NCBI GenBank assembly: GCA_013399115.1
Contig: VXAA01003956.1
Coordinates: forward strand, 1 to 64,000
Direction of reading: 5' to 3'
DNA from: Anseranas semipalmata
Taxonomy: Eukaryota > Chordata > Aves > Anseriformes > Anseranatidae
Length of the DNA stretch: 64,000 nt
A model generated the notes under the pieces. That model made no database searches, was not told where the DNA came from, and worked only from the letters and a program-made list of their open reading frames with translations. The translations under genes and the position numbers were made by a program. Below, one piece after another: positions 12,961 to 24,137 of the stretch. Within the stretch, counting starts at the first letter, position 1; every line of letters begins with the position of its first letter.

Positions 12961-14148
12961 GTAAGCCTGCCACGCATCAACGCTGCAATGACGATGAAGC
13001 TATTCTGCTTCTGTGTCCTGAATAATTCATTTATAGTAAACAGCTCTGGTGTATAATGAATTGTGTTCTAGAGACTTGATTAGCTGGTTTTAGAGAGCCT
13101 GCACAACTCTCCAGAGAGTTGCAACCCACTTTCCTCTGTGCTCTAGCTGAACAAAAGAAAAGGTCTTTGAATGACTAAACACTCGTATTTCTCATTTCTT
13201 CATTGTCTGAGTGATTATGTGAAACAGGGAATTTGTTTTTTCCACGGGAACTAAATATTTTTGGGGCCTGATTTCCAGAGACAAAAATAAGGTTTAAAAT
13301 TTTATACGCTGCTTTTTCCAGTTGTGCTTCGAGTTGTTGGCCAGTGACCACCAAGCTTGACAGAAGTATGAAAGTATTGAAACAATCATTTCTGTAGATG
13401 TTGTAGCAGGAGGAAGTAAAACAAGTTCTCCTTCCCACTAAAGCTTCTCTTTAGTGGAAGAGAACTGCATATCTGTATTGAAAATAATTTTAAAAACAAC
13501 TACTTCATGTTAAGTTGCAGCTAGCTGGCCGGCAAAATAATGCATATACTACCTTGCATATATATTTACATGGTTCTAGACTATACATAACATGGTTAAG
13601 ATGTTATGGCTGAGATGCCATAAGGCCGTGTGAAGAGGAAGGGTGGATTGTTGTGGTTTGCAACTGGAGATTATTGTGGACTAGGGAGAGAAGTCTCTGG
13701 AAAACCAGTTCTAGCTAGTTCAGCCACTTGTGGCAGTTGGCTTGGTTTCTGCAGGAGGGGCTCTTGCCATAAGCCGATGTGCCTTGTTGCTGTTTGGTAG
13801 ACAACGATGCCTGTCTGTACTGGGCTTGGTTGCCAACTACCCTGGATCATAATAGAGTAAAGCAAAACTAAAACTGTGCTCTCACGGATGAAATTTGCTC
13901 TTGAGAAATCTCAGTTCTTGTCAGGCATTCTTTAAATCTCCCAACAGAGCTGGCTTGAAGTAGAATCCTGTTAGGAATTTGAACACAAAAAGAAAACTGA
14001 GGTACTTGATCATTAGACAAGTGTTAAGCTTTCATAAACTTCTTATTTTGTCATAGGTGCAGTTTTATTTGGGCTATTATGCAATATAACACAGGTTGTA
14101 CCTTAAAAAGGAAGTATTTATCTTGCATATGATGTCTGTTTCTTTTAG
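12961..14148 (+). other. ANKRD17 intron of 1.2 kb
   Basis: No exon, RNA gene or transposon recognised; minus-strand frames at 13175-13438 and 13671-13865 look like chance. Confidence 0.75.
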
Positions 14149-14260
14149 ACTGAGAGTAATCATGACACAGCATTGACACTTGCTTGTGCTGGTGGCCACG
14201 AAGAACTAGTGCAAACTCTGCTAGAGAGAGGAGCCAATATTGAACACAGGGACAAGAAAG
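14149..14260 (+). CDS. ANKRD17: ANKRD17 window exon 8 (first repeat of ankyrin array 2)
   Basis: 112 nt, acceptor tcttttag and donor gtaagt. It encodes TESNHDTALTLACAGGHEEL, then VQTLLERGANIEHRDKK: one full canonical ankyrin repeat that opens the second array. Confidence 0.96.
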
Positions 14261-14442
14261 GTAAGTATCTCTCTGTGGCAATACAGACCCACTGTAGTCT
14301 TCCAGTGTACCACAGTAAATAAACACACAATAAGCAGAGTCTTTACGCGAAGCTTTTAGGCTTGCTTTCTTGGTGGTTTAACTTAAGACACTTAAATTGA
14401 AGTTATGAATGTGTATTCTTCAAACATCCTTTTTCATTCTAG

Positions 14443-14588
14443 GATTTACTCCACTTATTTTGGCTGCCACAGCAGGCCATGTGGGTGTTGTTGAAATTTT
14501 ACTTGATAACGGAGCTGATATTGAAGCCCAGTCGGAGAGAACCAAGGACACTCCCTTGTCTTTGGCTTGTTCAGGAGGGAGACAAGAG
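14443..14588 (+). CDS. ANKRD17: ANKRD17 window exon 9 (ankyrin repeats)
   Basis: 146 nt, acceptor attctag and donor gtgaag. It encodes FTPLILAATAGHVGVVEILL, DNGADIEAQSERTKDTPLSL and ACSGGRQE, one and a half ankyrin repeats. Reading through the donor meets TAA within a few codons, which supports the splice. Confidence 0.95.
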
Positions 14589-16482
14589 GTGAAGTAAAAC
14601 TTAAGTCTTCAAAAGCAGGTTGTAGATGACGTATTGTATCAGTATATCAAAGCAGTTTTCCAGAACAGTTGTAGTAACTTAATTCACTATGCTGTTTCAG
14701 GATGGTGTTTTTTTTTTTTTTTTTAAAAAGATGCAAGGAGGTTAACGTTTTTCAAGTTACTTACTGCAACATGTGTGATAAGTTTCTTTTTCTATTTTAA
14801 TAGGCTGGACCAGAGCTCTGCAGCAGACCTTATAACTAGTGGCTAGTTATGGGGCTTTTACCAGCTTAATTAGATGTGAATATGAAAGTGAATGGGATTG
14901 ATGTTCCTGTTGAGAGGCTGGAGTTAGACGTAAATCGGCTCTACATATGAGCAAAGAGAGTGTTCTAGGTGATTCTGTGAAGGGCACAGGCTATCAGAGT
15001 ATTGTAGATCTCTACAGAAAAAAAGAATTCTAAATGAAGTAAATGTAAGGGAAGTCTTTTTTGAATGTTATGTGAAATACGGTGTTCTGTGACTTCAGAA
15101 GAAAATCAGAACACAAATAATGATTTTTAAAGATTTGAAGTGTATATTTCTGTTAATGTTTCTATTTGGGTTGCCAAGGCCACAGTGGAAGCAATATGAT
15201 CTGGTGCAGGATATTGTGGTGTTTAAAGATGATTACTTCACTAGACAAAATGTTACTAAAAACTTGTAGCTCTTTAGGCCTGTTCTTCAGTGCCATTCAG
15301 ATGTCAGATATTGGGGGGGGTGTACTGGTGGCAGAGAAGGGGTAGCTGCAAATGAAAATTACTTGCCCTCTCATCAAGGGAAAAGACCTTGTAGCCAGCA
15401 ACCTCATACAGCAAAGGTGAAGTTAGGCTCATCTGTTTTTTGAGAGAGACAAATCAATCAAATCTCTAACAAACAGTGTTTCTTGGAGAAATGCATCCTG
15501 TTTTCTCGAATGGTTTTTGGAAAAAGATTGCAAGACACTAGGCTATGGGCAGTAGTGAAGATGTTAGGGGGTACCTCCCTGCACCAGTTGGGTTTCGACA
15601 GTGTCTGTCCTCTGAATTCAAGTCAAAATACTGTAATTGAAAAGCTCTTGGCTTCAGCTCTGTGGGAACAATCAGAACATGTTTTATGCTTTGCTCCACG
15701 AAAGTGGAGCAAATGAGATATTACTGGATTGGGGATAACATAGTGGGTCTTCACCTGTGTTCATTTTGACTTACTTTGTTAGAAAGTTTAGTTTCTTGTC
15801 AAGTTTTCTATAGAAACTTCACTGCGGAATATAAGCTTCATGTAGAATATGGAATGCTGGCAATTGTTTGGTTTGTAAATGAATATGTAAGGAAGGCATA
15901 ATGTAGGAAGTACTATTGTTTTTTGTTAATATACAGGGAAAACCAGCAATGAGGCAAATGTTAATTTCTCTAGTGGCTCCTGTGGGAGATTTCTGTGTAT
16001 AGTCTACAGGTCTGATACAGTGGTGTAAATAGAGAATGAAAGATAAAAGCATGCAACTTTTTGTTTGCTTCTTCAGCTTTGGTCTGAAGATGAGTTTTTA
16101 ACTTGGTAATGAACTGAGCATTAAAATGGGAGAACAAAAAGCAAGAGTATTTTGTATACTTCATTTGATCTAAATCTCTATTTCTGGCAGTCTTAAAAAT
16201 GGCTGAAATAACCAGAAGACTAGATACCAAATTGTATAACAAATTTATGAATCTTTTAGATATGCCAATGAGTGGTCATTGCTGATCTTAAATGAGTTTC
16301 ATAGTGGATTTGGGAACATAGTTATAGCCTCATCTCAGTAAGGTGAAGCAACCAAGTAAAATTGCTTCCTTTCTGTTGGGAGATGTCCACGGCATATTTA
16401 GGCTTTGAAAAGGCCTGAATAGATCTGTGTCAGGCTTGCAAGTTTGAGGGAAAACCAGATGTTATTTCTTAAAACACTGCAG
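14589..16482 (+). other. ANKRD17 intron of 1.9 kb
   Basis: Contains a 17-nt T run at 14708-14724 followed by an A run, and a short G run near 15313. No gene or transposon recognised. Confidence 0.75.
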
Positions 16483-16625
16483 GTGGTGGAGTTGCTGCTA
16501 GCTCGAGGGGCAAACAAAGAGCACAGGAATGTTTCGGATTACACACCTTTAAGCCTCGCTGCTTCTGGTGGCTATGTGAACATTATCAAGATTCTGCTAA
16601 ATGCTGGGGCAGAAATCAATTCCAG
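16483..16625 (+). CDS. ANKRD17: ANKRD17 window exon 10 (ankyrin repeats; GC donor)
   Basis: 143 nt, acceptor cactgcag. It encodes VVELLLARGANKEHRNVSDY, TPLSLAASGGYVNIIKILLN and AGAEINS plus two bases (AG) of an Arg codon. The next exon supplies A, giving INSR-TGSKLG as in mammals. The donor is therefore TCCAG|GCAAGT, a GC donor with otherwise consensus flanks. No nearby GT restores the frame and protein. Confidence 0.95.
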
Positions 16626-17287
16626 GCAAGTTTCCTTTTCACTGCTTCTTCATGGTCTTTACCCTTTCCAAAAGGCTTTCGTGACAACTAAGTGGAACAA
16701 TTTATTTATTTTTTATGTAAAAGCAAGCAATGTGTTATCTTACTTGTAGTAGGCTTCAGGTAGGAAGGAAGGGTTTTGATTGTGCTTTTCTAACGCTTAA
16801 TTTCCATCTCCCTCTGTATTTTGATAACCTCTGTCCTACATCATGTATTATATCAGTCCTCTTGGGTTAAAGATAGAAATATTTCTTCTTGCTCTGGTTT
16901 GCCTGCTAGTTTGAAATTACTTGTGGGTTAAATGAAGAAAATGTGTGTGTTGCTGATGTGTAGTTTAAGTGTGCGTGTGTGTAATGCTTCTTGCATCTGT
17001 TCAGTGGAAGAAAGTAGCTCAGCCATGCACTGCACAGGTCAAAACGTTCAAGCAAAAGTTAAGAGAGACCTTTAAATTTACAGCAACTAAAAAGCAACAT
17101 AACATGTATCTTTTAAATAGAAATATTTGCCCAAAGCTACTATCAAGAACCTATTGTAGTTCCAGAAGTAGTTGCTGTGTAGCTGACTTCCACTCTTGGT
17201 TAAGTACTCTGTTTTCACTCTTTTTGTTCAAGTCATTTCAGAAATGTGATCGATTTAAAGCTTTTTTTTTTTTTCCTCCTCTTTCAG

Positions 17288-17501
17288 AACTGGTAGCAAA
17301 TTGGGCATTTCTCCCTTGATGTTGGCAGCCATGAATGGGCACACTGCTGCTGTGAAGTTATTACTGGACATGGGCTCTGATATAAATGCCCAGATAGAGA
17401 CCAATAGGAACACGGCACTGACTCTAGCTTGTTTCCAAGGGAGAACTGAAGTGGTTAGCCTGCTACTTGATAGAAAAGCTAATGTGGAACATAGAGCTAA
17501 G
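17288..17501 (+). CDS. ANKRD17: ANKRD17 window exon 11 (two ankyrin repeats)
   Basis: 214 nt, acceptor ctctttcag behind a 13-nt T run, donor gtaaga. It encodes TGSKLGISPLMLAAMNGHTA, AVKLLLDMGSDINAQIETNR and NTALTLACFQGRTEVVSLLL, ending HRAK. These are two ankyrin repeats. Confidence 0.96.
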
Positions 17502-18631
17502 GTAAGAAGCAAGTATGTCTCTGAGAAGAGATGCATGAAAGTCTTGATTTCACTGAGGTCATCTGATGACTTTCTTGCCTTTTATGCAAGCCCCTCGGAA
17601 GTTAGCTGAACTGGCAAAGTTGATGTCTGCTATAGGTCAATTATGTATTTCTGACACTGTCAAGAAAAAGACAATATAAAAATAATGGCTGTACTTGAAG
17701 ACCTAGTATTTCTATGCATATACAGTTCATTAAAAGAGAAGCAGTTCTGAAGCCTTACTTAATCATCAGGTGCTTGCAAGCAGAAGAAAAGTAATCCATT
17801 AACCTGGAAAAAATACAAGAATTTAATTAATTAAAAAAAGTCAGATTATTGACAGAGGTTGTGCTCGTGGTCTAATCTGTTCTGTCTAGCTGCTTCTATC
17901 TCCGATGGTAACAGAATTGGAAAGGACACTTGGGTATTTGGGAGTCTCAGTTGATCCCAGCTCTTGAAATTGGAGGAAAGACTGTTCAGTAGAAAAATCG
18001 CTAGAATGCTGAAAAGTAATTTAAAAAAGGAGGGGGGAAAAAAACAGACCTGCCACAGATGTGGCATTCTGTTTCTTTTCCACTATTTGTAGTTATTGCC
18101 ATGGAGGAGCTCAGAAGGAGCTGTTCAGTACTTGCTGATGGTAGGTATCCTCCTTGCTAAAGCTGATGTGTCCCCTTGACCTAGCCAGGCGTTTTCTGGA
18201 TGTTGCTATGTAGGATGTCTTAATGAAAGTAGAAAATGGGATTTGCATCACCTGTATAAAATTGTGGGCACTTAGTGGTACTTCTGCTGATCTTCACCTG
18301 CATAAGGTTGGTTGTGTTAGTTCTGAGATACAGTGACAGCAGCAGGCTTTGAGTCTCCCTTAACTCTGTGCAGCAGTGGAAGAACACTGTGCACTGCATC
18401 TTGCCTCCAAAGTGCTGCTCAGTGAAAGCTCTTCTCTGTGCAGCTCGTCTCTCCTACAAAATATTGATAAGCTATCACAAAATTGTCCAGGTAACAATTA
18501 GAGGCTCTATAGCAGAACTTGAAATATGCTACTGAAAGTAGAAATTAATCCTGGCTCTTAAGTGAACACCCACCCTCCCACCCCCCTTCCTTCAAACTAA
18601 TTGCTTCTTTTTTTCTGCTTGCTTGTTGTAG

Positions 18632-18807
18632 ACTGGTCTCACACCATTAATGGAAGCAGCTTCTGGTGGATATGCAGAAGTGGGCAGAGTTCTGCTGGAC
18701 AAAGGTGCAGATGTAAATGCTCCTCCAGTACCTTCCTCGAGAGATACAGCTTTAACCATTGCAGCGGACAAAGGGCACTACAAATTCTGTGAGCTTCTTA
18801 TTAGCAG
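18632..18807 (+). CDS. ANKRD17: ANKRD17 window exon 12 (ankyrin repeats)
   Basis: 176 nt, acceptor ttgttgtag and donor gtatgg. It encodes TGLTPLMEAASGGYAEVGRV, LLDKGADVNAPPVPSSRDTA and LTIAADKGHYKFCELLIS plus AG of an Arg codon completed by the next exon. Ankyrin repeats of array 2. Confidence 0.96.
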
Positions 18808-19610
18808 GTATGGTATTTGAAAGTGAGCTACTTAAAGATGGTCTTGAATATGGCCTTCTCTAAACTCTATGTCCCAATACATGGTAGGGAATGGGAAAGG
18901 TTCTGTCTGTTGACCATTAATAGCTACGTAATTTAATTTAGTGAGAGTGATCAAACAGAATTCTGTTTAGTGTTCGGGTGTTTCTGTTTGCCGAGCGGAT
19001 TGACTGAGCTTTTTGTGTCTCACTGAGTTGTAAATGTTGGAAATAAACCATTTCTTGTGAAGTTCACGCTTAGGGTACTTGTACTCCTGATACCTCCATT
19101 TTAGATGGCAGTGTTAAATCGGTAAAAAGCAGAAGATGTGCACAAAACATAAGTTTTAATGATTCTCATTTTTTTGAGATTGATCACAAAGCACATTCAG
19201 AGTAATTGTTTCTTGAGCAGCTTTTGGATATGTCACTTTCCAAGCAGTGGCACTGGCTGTTGGCTTGCACTTGCAGCCTCACAAGTTGTTCACAGTAAGC
19301 TATTGAGAAATACAGTGTACTAATGGATAGGAGTTAATGAGGTAATTAGCGAAGCTTCTGACAGCTGACAAACGGTACAATTCAGAGTATTAAAAAGGTT
19401 TTTAGGCCGAATGTAGGCTCTTAACAGCATCAGAGAAACTAAAAATATAATTTCAGAAACTGAAGCGCTCTGTGAATGCATGTTTCCTGTAAAAATAAGT
19501 ACTGAATTAACCTAATGTTCTTAGGTGTTGCATGAACTTTTGCAAGTCCAGTTGACATAATGAACTAAAATCTGATTCAGTATTCTGATTGAACATGTTT
19601 GTTTTTGTAG

Positions 19611-19773
19611 GGGAGCTCACATAGACGTGCGTAACAAGAAGGGGAATACTCCACTGTGGTTGGCAGCAAATGGAGGGCATCTAGATGTTGTCCAACTGCT
19701 AGTTCAGGCTGGAGCAGATGTGGATGCTGCTGATAACAGGAAAATAACTCCTCTTATGGCAGCCTTTCGAAAG
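19611..19773 (+). CDS. ANKRD17: ANKRD17 window exon 13 (ankyrin repeats)
   Basis: 163 nt, acceptor tttttgtag and donor gtagaa. It encodes GAHIDVRNKKGNTPLWLAAN, GGHLDVVQLLVQAGADVDAA and DNRKITPLMAAFRK: the penultimate repeat and the start of the last. Confidence 0.96.
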
Positions 19774-20357
19774 GTAGAATGTGAAGTTTAGCTTTGGTCT
19801 TGATTAATATTGTCTGGATCATTCATACATAGTGGGAATAAACAGAACGTAACTGACAATCTATGTCTTTAAAAATGCGAACTAATTTTAGTACTTGGCA
19901 TTGAATGTTCAAAAATAGGTATGTGTGTCACCTGTATAATATGTGTTAAATTCTAGTAGGAATTTGCTTTATGGGCACTTTACGGGTTCTGGTTCTTATG
20001 GGTCTGAGAGGAGAAAATGGATGGCAGTATATTTGTGTGGAGAGGAAGAACATGGAATAGAACTAGAAAAATAATTTTTAAAAATTGTATTGGATTCTTA
20101 CTCAAGAGAGGATGAGCACTTTAAAAAAAAAAANTCAAGCCCAACTTGACTTGAGATGATTGTTGTTTGCATGTGGGTGTAGTTCAAGTGCTATAGGAAT
20201 TAAATTGTAAATGACTGTAGGAATCTACAAATGTGAGTTGCCAGAGCCAGGCATTTGAAAACTGCCAGAAGTAAAATATAGAAGTATATGAAGGTACAGC
20301 TGTAGGAAGGCCAACTTGAGAACGGGTGCTTCAATTACTTGTGTATTTCTTTTTTAG

Positions 20358-20453
20358 GGTCATGTAAAAGTGGTGCGCTACCTAGTAAAAGAAGTAAACC
20401 AGTTTCCATCAGATTCGGAATGTATGAGATACATAGCAACAATTACTGATAAG
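20358..20453 (+). CDS. ANKRD17: ANKRD17 window exon 14 (last ankyrin repeat, capping helix)
   Basis: 96 nt, acceptor tttttag and donor gtaaga, both phase 0. It encodes GHVKVVRYLVKEVNQFPSDS and ECMRYIATITDK: the outer helix of the last ankyrin repeat and the capping region. Confidence 0.95.
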
Positions 20454-20823
20454 GTAAGATGGTAAGAAAGAAAATACTTCAGAAGGAGCAGTACTGTGAC
20501 TCGGCTTTAGAGTAGATGTTTTGAATGCTCCTTAGTCTGGTGCACTGAATTTCAGCCAAACGATGAGTCCCTTTGAAAGTTTTCAGGAATAAAAATATAT
20601 TGAAAAAATAGGAGCGTGCAGCCACTGTAACTTAGTAAGCCTTAGTGGTGTGAATAGAGTAGTAAAGGCAGTGTTACTTAATATGTATGTTTATTTTCAA
20701 GTGTTTTCCCTGTCATTTCCTCAGACTGCTCTGAATTCCTACTGTTGGGTATGTTTGTACTGAATTTATGACGTTGTTTTGCAGTGGGATAGAGGTGATT
20801 AACTTCCGCCCAGAGAGTGAGCT

Positions 20824-20845
20824 TAAGTGTGAAGCTTCACACTTA
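20824..20845. repeat. 22-nt perfect palindrome
   Basis: TAAGTGTGAAG followed directly by its reverse complement CTTCACACTTA, with a HindIII site at the centre. It lies in an ANKRD17 intron with no known element around it. Confidence 0.9.
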
Positions 20846-21596
20846 GATTAAAGTTCGTGCAAGAAGGAAAATTGAAACCGTGCTTCACAGTAAAGCTTTT
20901 TTTTTTTTTACAGCGTATTAGGTGGCCCTTCAGCCTAGGTGAACAAGGCAAAAAAGTATTTTGTAAATAAGAAATAGAAACAAGGAGAGCAACTAGTGCA
21001 GAAATGTGGCCGTAATGTTTCTTTATGGGGTTCAATTTGTGAGCATGTTGAGGCTGAAGAGGGGCAATGTTTAAATTGGTATGTGTTTTACTGCCAGTGG
21101 CTGTGACCACTCATCACTTGCATGATGCTGGCCACCCTATGCATTTAAACATTTTTGCTGCCATACAACTAATATATGTTTGTGAATAGTATTATAATAC
21201 TGAAATACTTCCCAAGTGTTTTGGGGTGGGAGGCTGGGGCTGCTTTATGTCAGCCTTTTTAACAATTTGCAATTGTGAACACTGTCTTACTCAAGAGTGG
21301 AGGGAAAATGAGTTCCATCTGTGATGGTGCCATGTCACTACTCATGATTCAAAAATCAATAAACAAATCTTTTGCAGCTTATTTGCCAGTGAGAGATTAA
21401 CTTGGTATTAACATGGATGTTTGTGATAGTACTGTGCCAGCAGTAATGGAAAATGTACTTTTTTTTCTCCCTTAAAAATTTCATGTATAAGTAATGGAGC
21501 AGTCAGTAAATTACAAGTGTAAGCTTGAGAGTGTATATTCAAACATGTGCAATTTTAATTTTTTAAATAGAAGGTTCATGTACTTTATCATTTTAG

Positions 21597-21713
21597 GAGA
21601 TGCTGAAGAAGTGCCACCTTTGTATGGAATCAATTGTTCAAGCCAAAGATAGACAGGCTGCTGAAGCCAACAAAAATGCAAGCATCCTTTTAGAGGAGCT
21701 GGACTTGGAGAAG
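21597..21713 (+). CDS. ANKRD17: ANKRD17 window exon 15 (helical linker; GC donor)
   Basis: 117 nt, acceptor cattttag. It encodes EMLKKCHLCMESIVQAKDRQ and AAEANKNASILLEELDLEK, ending phase 0. The sequence across the junction is GAGAAG|GCAAGT, so this is a second GC donor in the gene. The next exon begins LREESRRL exactly as expected from the mammalian protein, so no GT donor has been missed. Confidence 0.95.
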
Positions 21714-22517
21714 GCAAGTTAAGAGTTTGGAGCTGTGAATATTTGATAAAATTCCAGTTTCGCATTCCTTCAAGATCATAAGATCTGTGAAAGTCCACAT
21801 TGAAGTATAGGAGTATGTGTAATCATTGCAGTTGAAGTGTCTAGAGCTGAACATACAGTTGTTAAGGTTATCTTTGTACTTTACTCTCTGACTGATACAT
21901 TGGATCAAGAGACTGATATAACTATTTCCTCCGTAATATTGTATCAAAAAAAAAAAAAGGATTTTGAAGTAGAATACTTTTGTCAGGTGTATTACAGGTG
22001 AGCATTTTCCAGTCACATTGGTATGGATTTTAGGTCTAAACCCTGTTTTGTCTTTTATACAACAAAATACACGGATAATGTTCCTAGAAACCATAGTGCT
22101 GTAGCAGAAATGTTAGGGAAAAATCGAAGTAGAAGTGTAGTGTCAAGTGAGTGCATGTTTTGTATCCAAGCTAGCTGAAAACATTTCATGTTGTAATATT
22201 TGAAAGGGAGATGAGTATTTTGGGACTGTATTGCTGAGACACACAAGGTTACAGAAAGAATCCTGAAAACATCTTTTGGATAACTTGCTTATTTTGTATG
22301 GTGTTCTCTATTTCTACACTAACCTTCTGTTAACATGAGTGAACAATCTGTTTGGAAGAAGTAAATATGTAAAAGTATAGATCACAGAATTTAGCTTCGG
22401 CTTTGTAAATGTGTTAGTCTAAAACGAAAGTTCAGCTTCTTAGGAAATGGAAAGCATTTGCATTTCCTGAGATGCCTGGTGCATCTCATAATGCTGTTCA
22501 ATGTGCTTGACTTGTAG
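21714..22517 (+). other. ANKRD17 intron with GC-AG ends
   Basis: 0.8-kb intron beginning GCAAGT and ending TTGTAG. A 12-nt A run at about 21946-21958. A minus-strand frame at 21690-22094 has no recognisable motif. Confidence 0.8.
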
Positions 22518-22689
22518 CTACGGGAAGAAAGTAGGAGATTGGCTCTGGCTGCCAAAAGAGAGAAAAGAAAGGAGAAAAGGAGGAAGAAAAAAGAAGAACA
22601 AAGAAGAAAGCTAGAAGAAATAGAAGCAAAAAATAAAGAGAATTTTGAACTTCAAGCTGCTCAGGAGAAAGAGAAGCTAAAAGCTGAAG
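22518..22689 (+). CDS. ANKRD17: ANKRD17 window exon 16 (Lys/Arg/Glu coiled coil)
   Basis: 172 nt, acceptor acttgtag and donor gtgatt, a weak donor. It encodes LREESRRLALAAKREKRKEK, RRKKKEEQRRKLEEIEAKNK and ENFELQAAQEKEKLKAE. This is a highly charged coiled coil with a basic cluster (KREKRKEKRRKKK) that could act as a nuclear localisation signal; that role is inferred from composition. Confidence 0.95.
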
Positions 22690-23689
22690 GTGATTTAAAC
22701 CATTGGCCTTATTTGTGAAACATGCTTCCAATTCTAATTCCAGAATTCCAACGGCTTTTCGTGTCAAAACTTGAGTAGAGTCTGTTTTATGACCTTCAGA
22801 GCGTTGTTTTTGTTTACCTTTTCTGTGAAACCCGTAGATCAGTGTGATGGTTTCTCCAGTGTCTTGTGGTGGCTAGGGACTACTAACAGCACCTTCAGTG
22901 AGAGTTACGGGTTAACTTTACCACAGGGAAGAATGATAATCTTGATCAGGTGAAAAAAATGGCAATATTAAAATTCCAGATACATATCACAGAATCACAG
23001 AATCGTTCAGGTTGGAAGAGACCTCCAAGATCACCTAGTCCAACCTCTGACCTAACTCTAACAAGGCCCACACTAAACCATATCTCTAAGCTCAACATCT
23101 AAACGTCTTTTAAAGACCTCCAGGGATGGTGACTCAACCACTTCCCTGGGCAGCCCATTCCAATGCCTAACTACCCTTTCGGTAAAGAAGTTTTTCCTAA
23201 TATTCAACCTAAACCTCCCCTGACGCAACTTTAAATATCATTCTCTTATACATCCAAATATTGGCCCTTCTATATCTTGTGGCCATGAGCTTCATCTCAT
23301 ATGATGTACAGAGGAATGGTCTTCACTGATTGTTCCATTGCTCTGATAGGCTAAAAGAAAAGGGAGTACTTGTGACACATTTTTTTGTTGTTTTGTATGC
23401 TTGTTTGTCCTATAATTGCTTTTGTTGCTGTCCTCTGTGCCTGAATTTAGTTTCACGTTTGTTCCACAATCAGAATGAAATATTAGATGAGTTACCATAA
23501 ATAAGGGAGACACTCCATGGTATGACATGTTTAATAGTTTTACAGATGTTTGCTTAGTGGTTCTGCTTGTTTCTTGGAATCATTTAAAGTTGCTAATGAG
23601 TCATTTGACATAAAAGGTGTGATTTGGAAAACAAAAGCACACAAGCTTCCTCAAGCCAGCAGAGTAATGTTTTTTTACTCTTCCATCAG
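22690..23689 (+). other. ANKRD17 intron with CR1 insertion
   Basis: 1.0-kb intron whose middle third is a CR1 fragment, listed separately. The rest shows no recognisable feature. Confidence 0.8.
22987..23260 (-). mobile_element. CR1 LINE, 5'-truncated copy (3' end)
   Basis: The left end reads CACAGAATCACAGAAT, the reverse complement of (ATTCTGTG)2, which is the short direct repeat that ends CR1 elements. Next come the conserved avian CR1 3' segments seen on the complementary strand (GGTTGGAAGAGACCTC, CCAGGGATGGTGACTCAACC, TGGGCAGCCCATTCCAATG). The element is thus on the minus strand, antisense to ANKRD17, and truncated at its 5' end as most CR1 copies are. The right boundary is approximate. 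It has no coding capacity. Confidence 0.93.
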
Positions 23690-24137
23690 ATGATCCAGAG
23701 GTCCCAATGGAGCCTCCTAGTGCTACCACTACAACCACCATAGGTATATCTGCAACTTGGACGACTTTAGCGGGTTCTCATGGGAAAAGGAATAACACCA
23801 TCACCACAACAAGCTCCAAAAGGAAAAACAGAAAAAACAAAGTAGCCACTGATAATGTTCAGATTATATTTGATGATCAGCTCCCAATTTCCTATGGCCA
23901 ACCGGAAAAAGTGAATGGTGAATCTAAGAGCAGCAGTACTAGTGAAAGCGGTGATAGTGACAACATGAGGATTTCCAGCTGTAGCGATGAAAGCAGCAAT
24001 AGCAACAGCAGCCACAAAAGTGACAATCATTCTTCCACAGCCGTTACCAACACACAGAGCAACAAAAAGCAACCATCAGTTCTTGTCACTTGTCCAAAGG
24101 ACGAGAGGAAAGCAGTTGCTGGCAAATCATCCATAAA
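23690..24137 (+). CDS. ANKRD17: ANKRD17 window exon 17 (Ser-rich linker)
   Basis: 448 nt, acceptor ttccatcag and donor gtaagt. It encodes DDPEVPMEPPSATTTTTIGI, a basic segment (SSKRKNRKNK), then an acidic/Ser segment (SGDSDNMRISSCSDESSNSN) ending AGKSSIK. Predicted disordered from composition, with many possible phosphorylation sites. Confidence 0.95.

Larger units (their letters stand above)
16626..21596 (+). other. Introns between window exons 10 and 15
   Basis: Non-coding parts are 16626-17287 (GC-AG), 17502-18631, 18808-19610, 19774-20357 and 20454-21596. They contain a T run before exon 11, a lone N beside an A run at 20134 and a 22-nt perfect palindrome at 20824-20845. No genes or transposons recognised. 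Confidence 0.75.

Noticed and set aside
20134..20134. Lone N at 20134 and at 25822 as meaningful sites
   Set aside because: Both sit at the end of long A or T runs and are base-calling or assembly marks.
23767..24072. Antisense frames opposite the Ser-rich and Ser/Thr-rich ANKRD17 exons (also 26001-27148)
   Set aside because: These are shadows of the repetitive codon use in the real exons.
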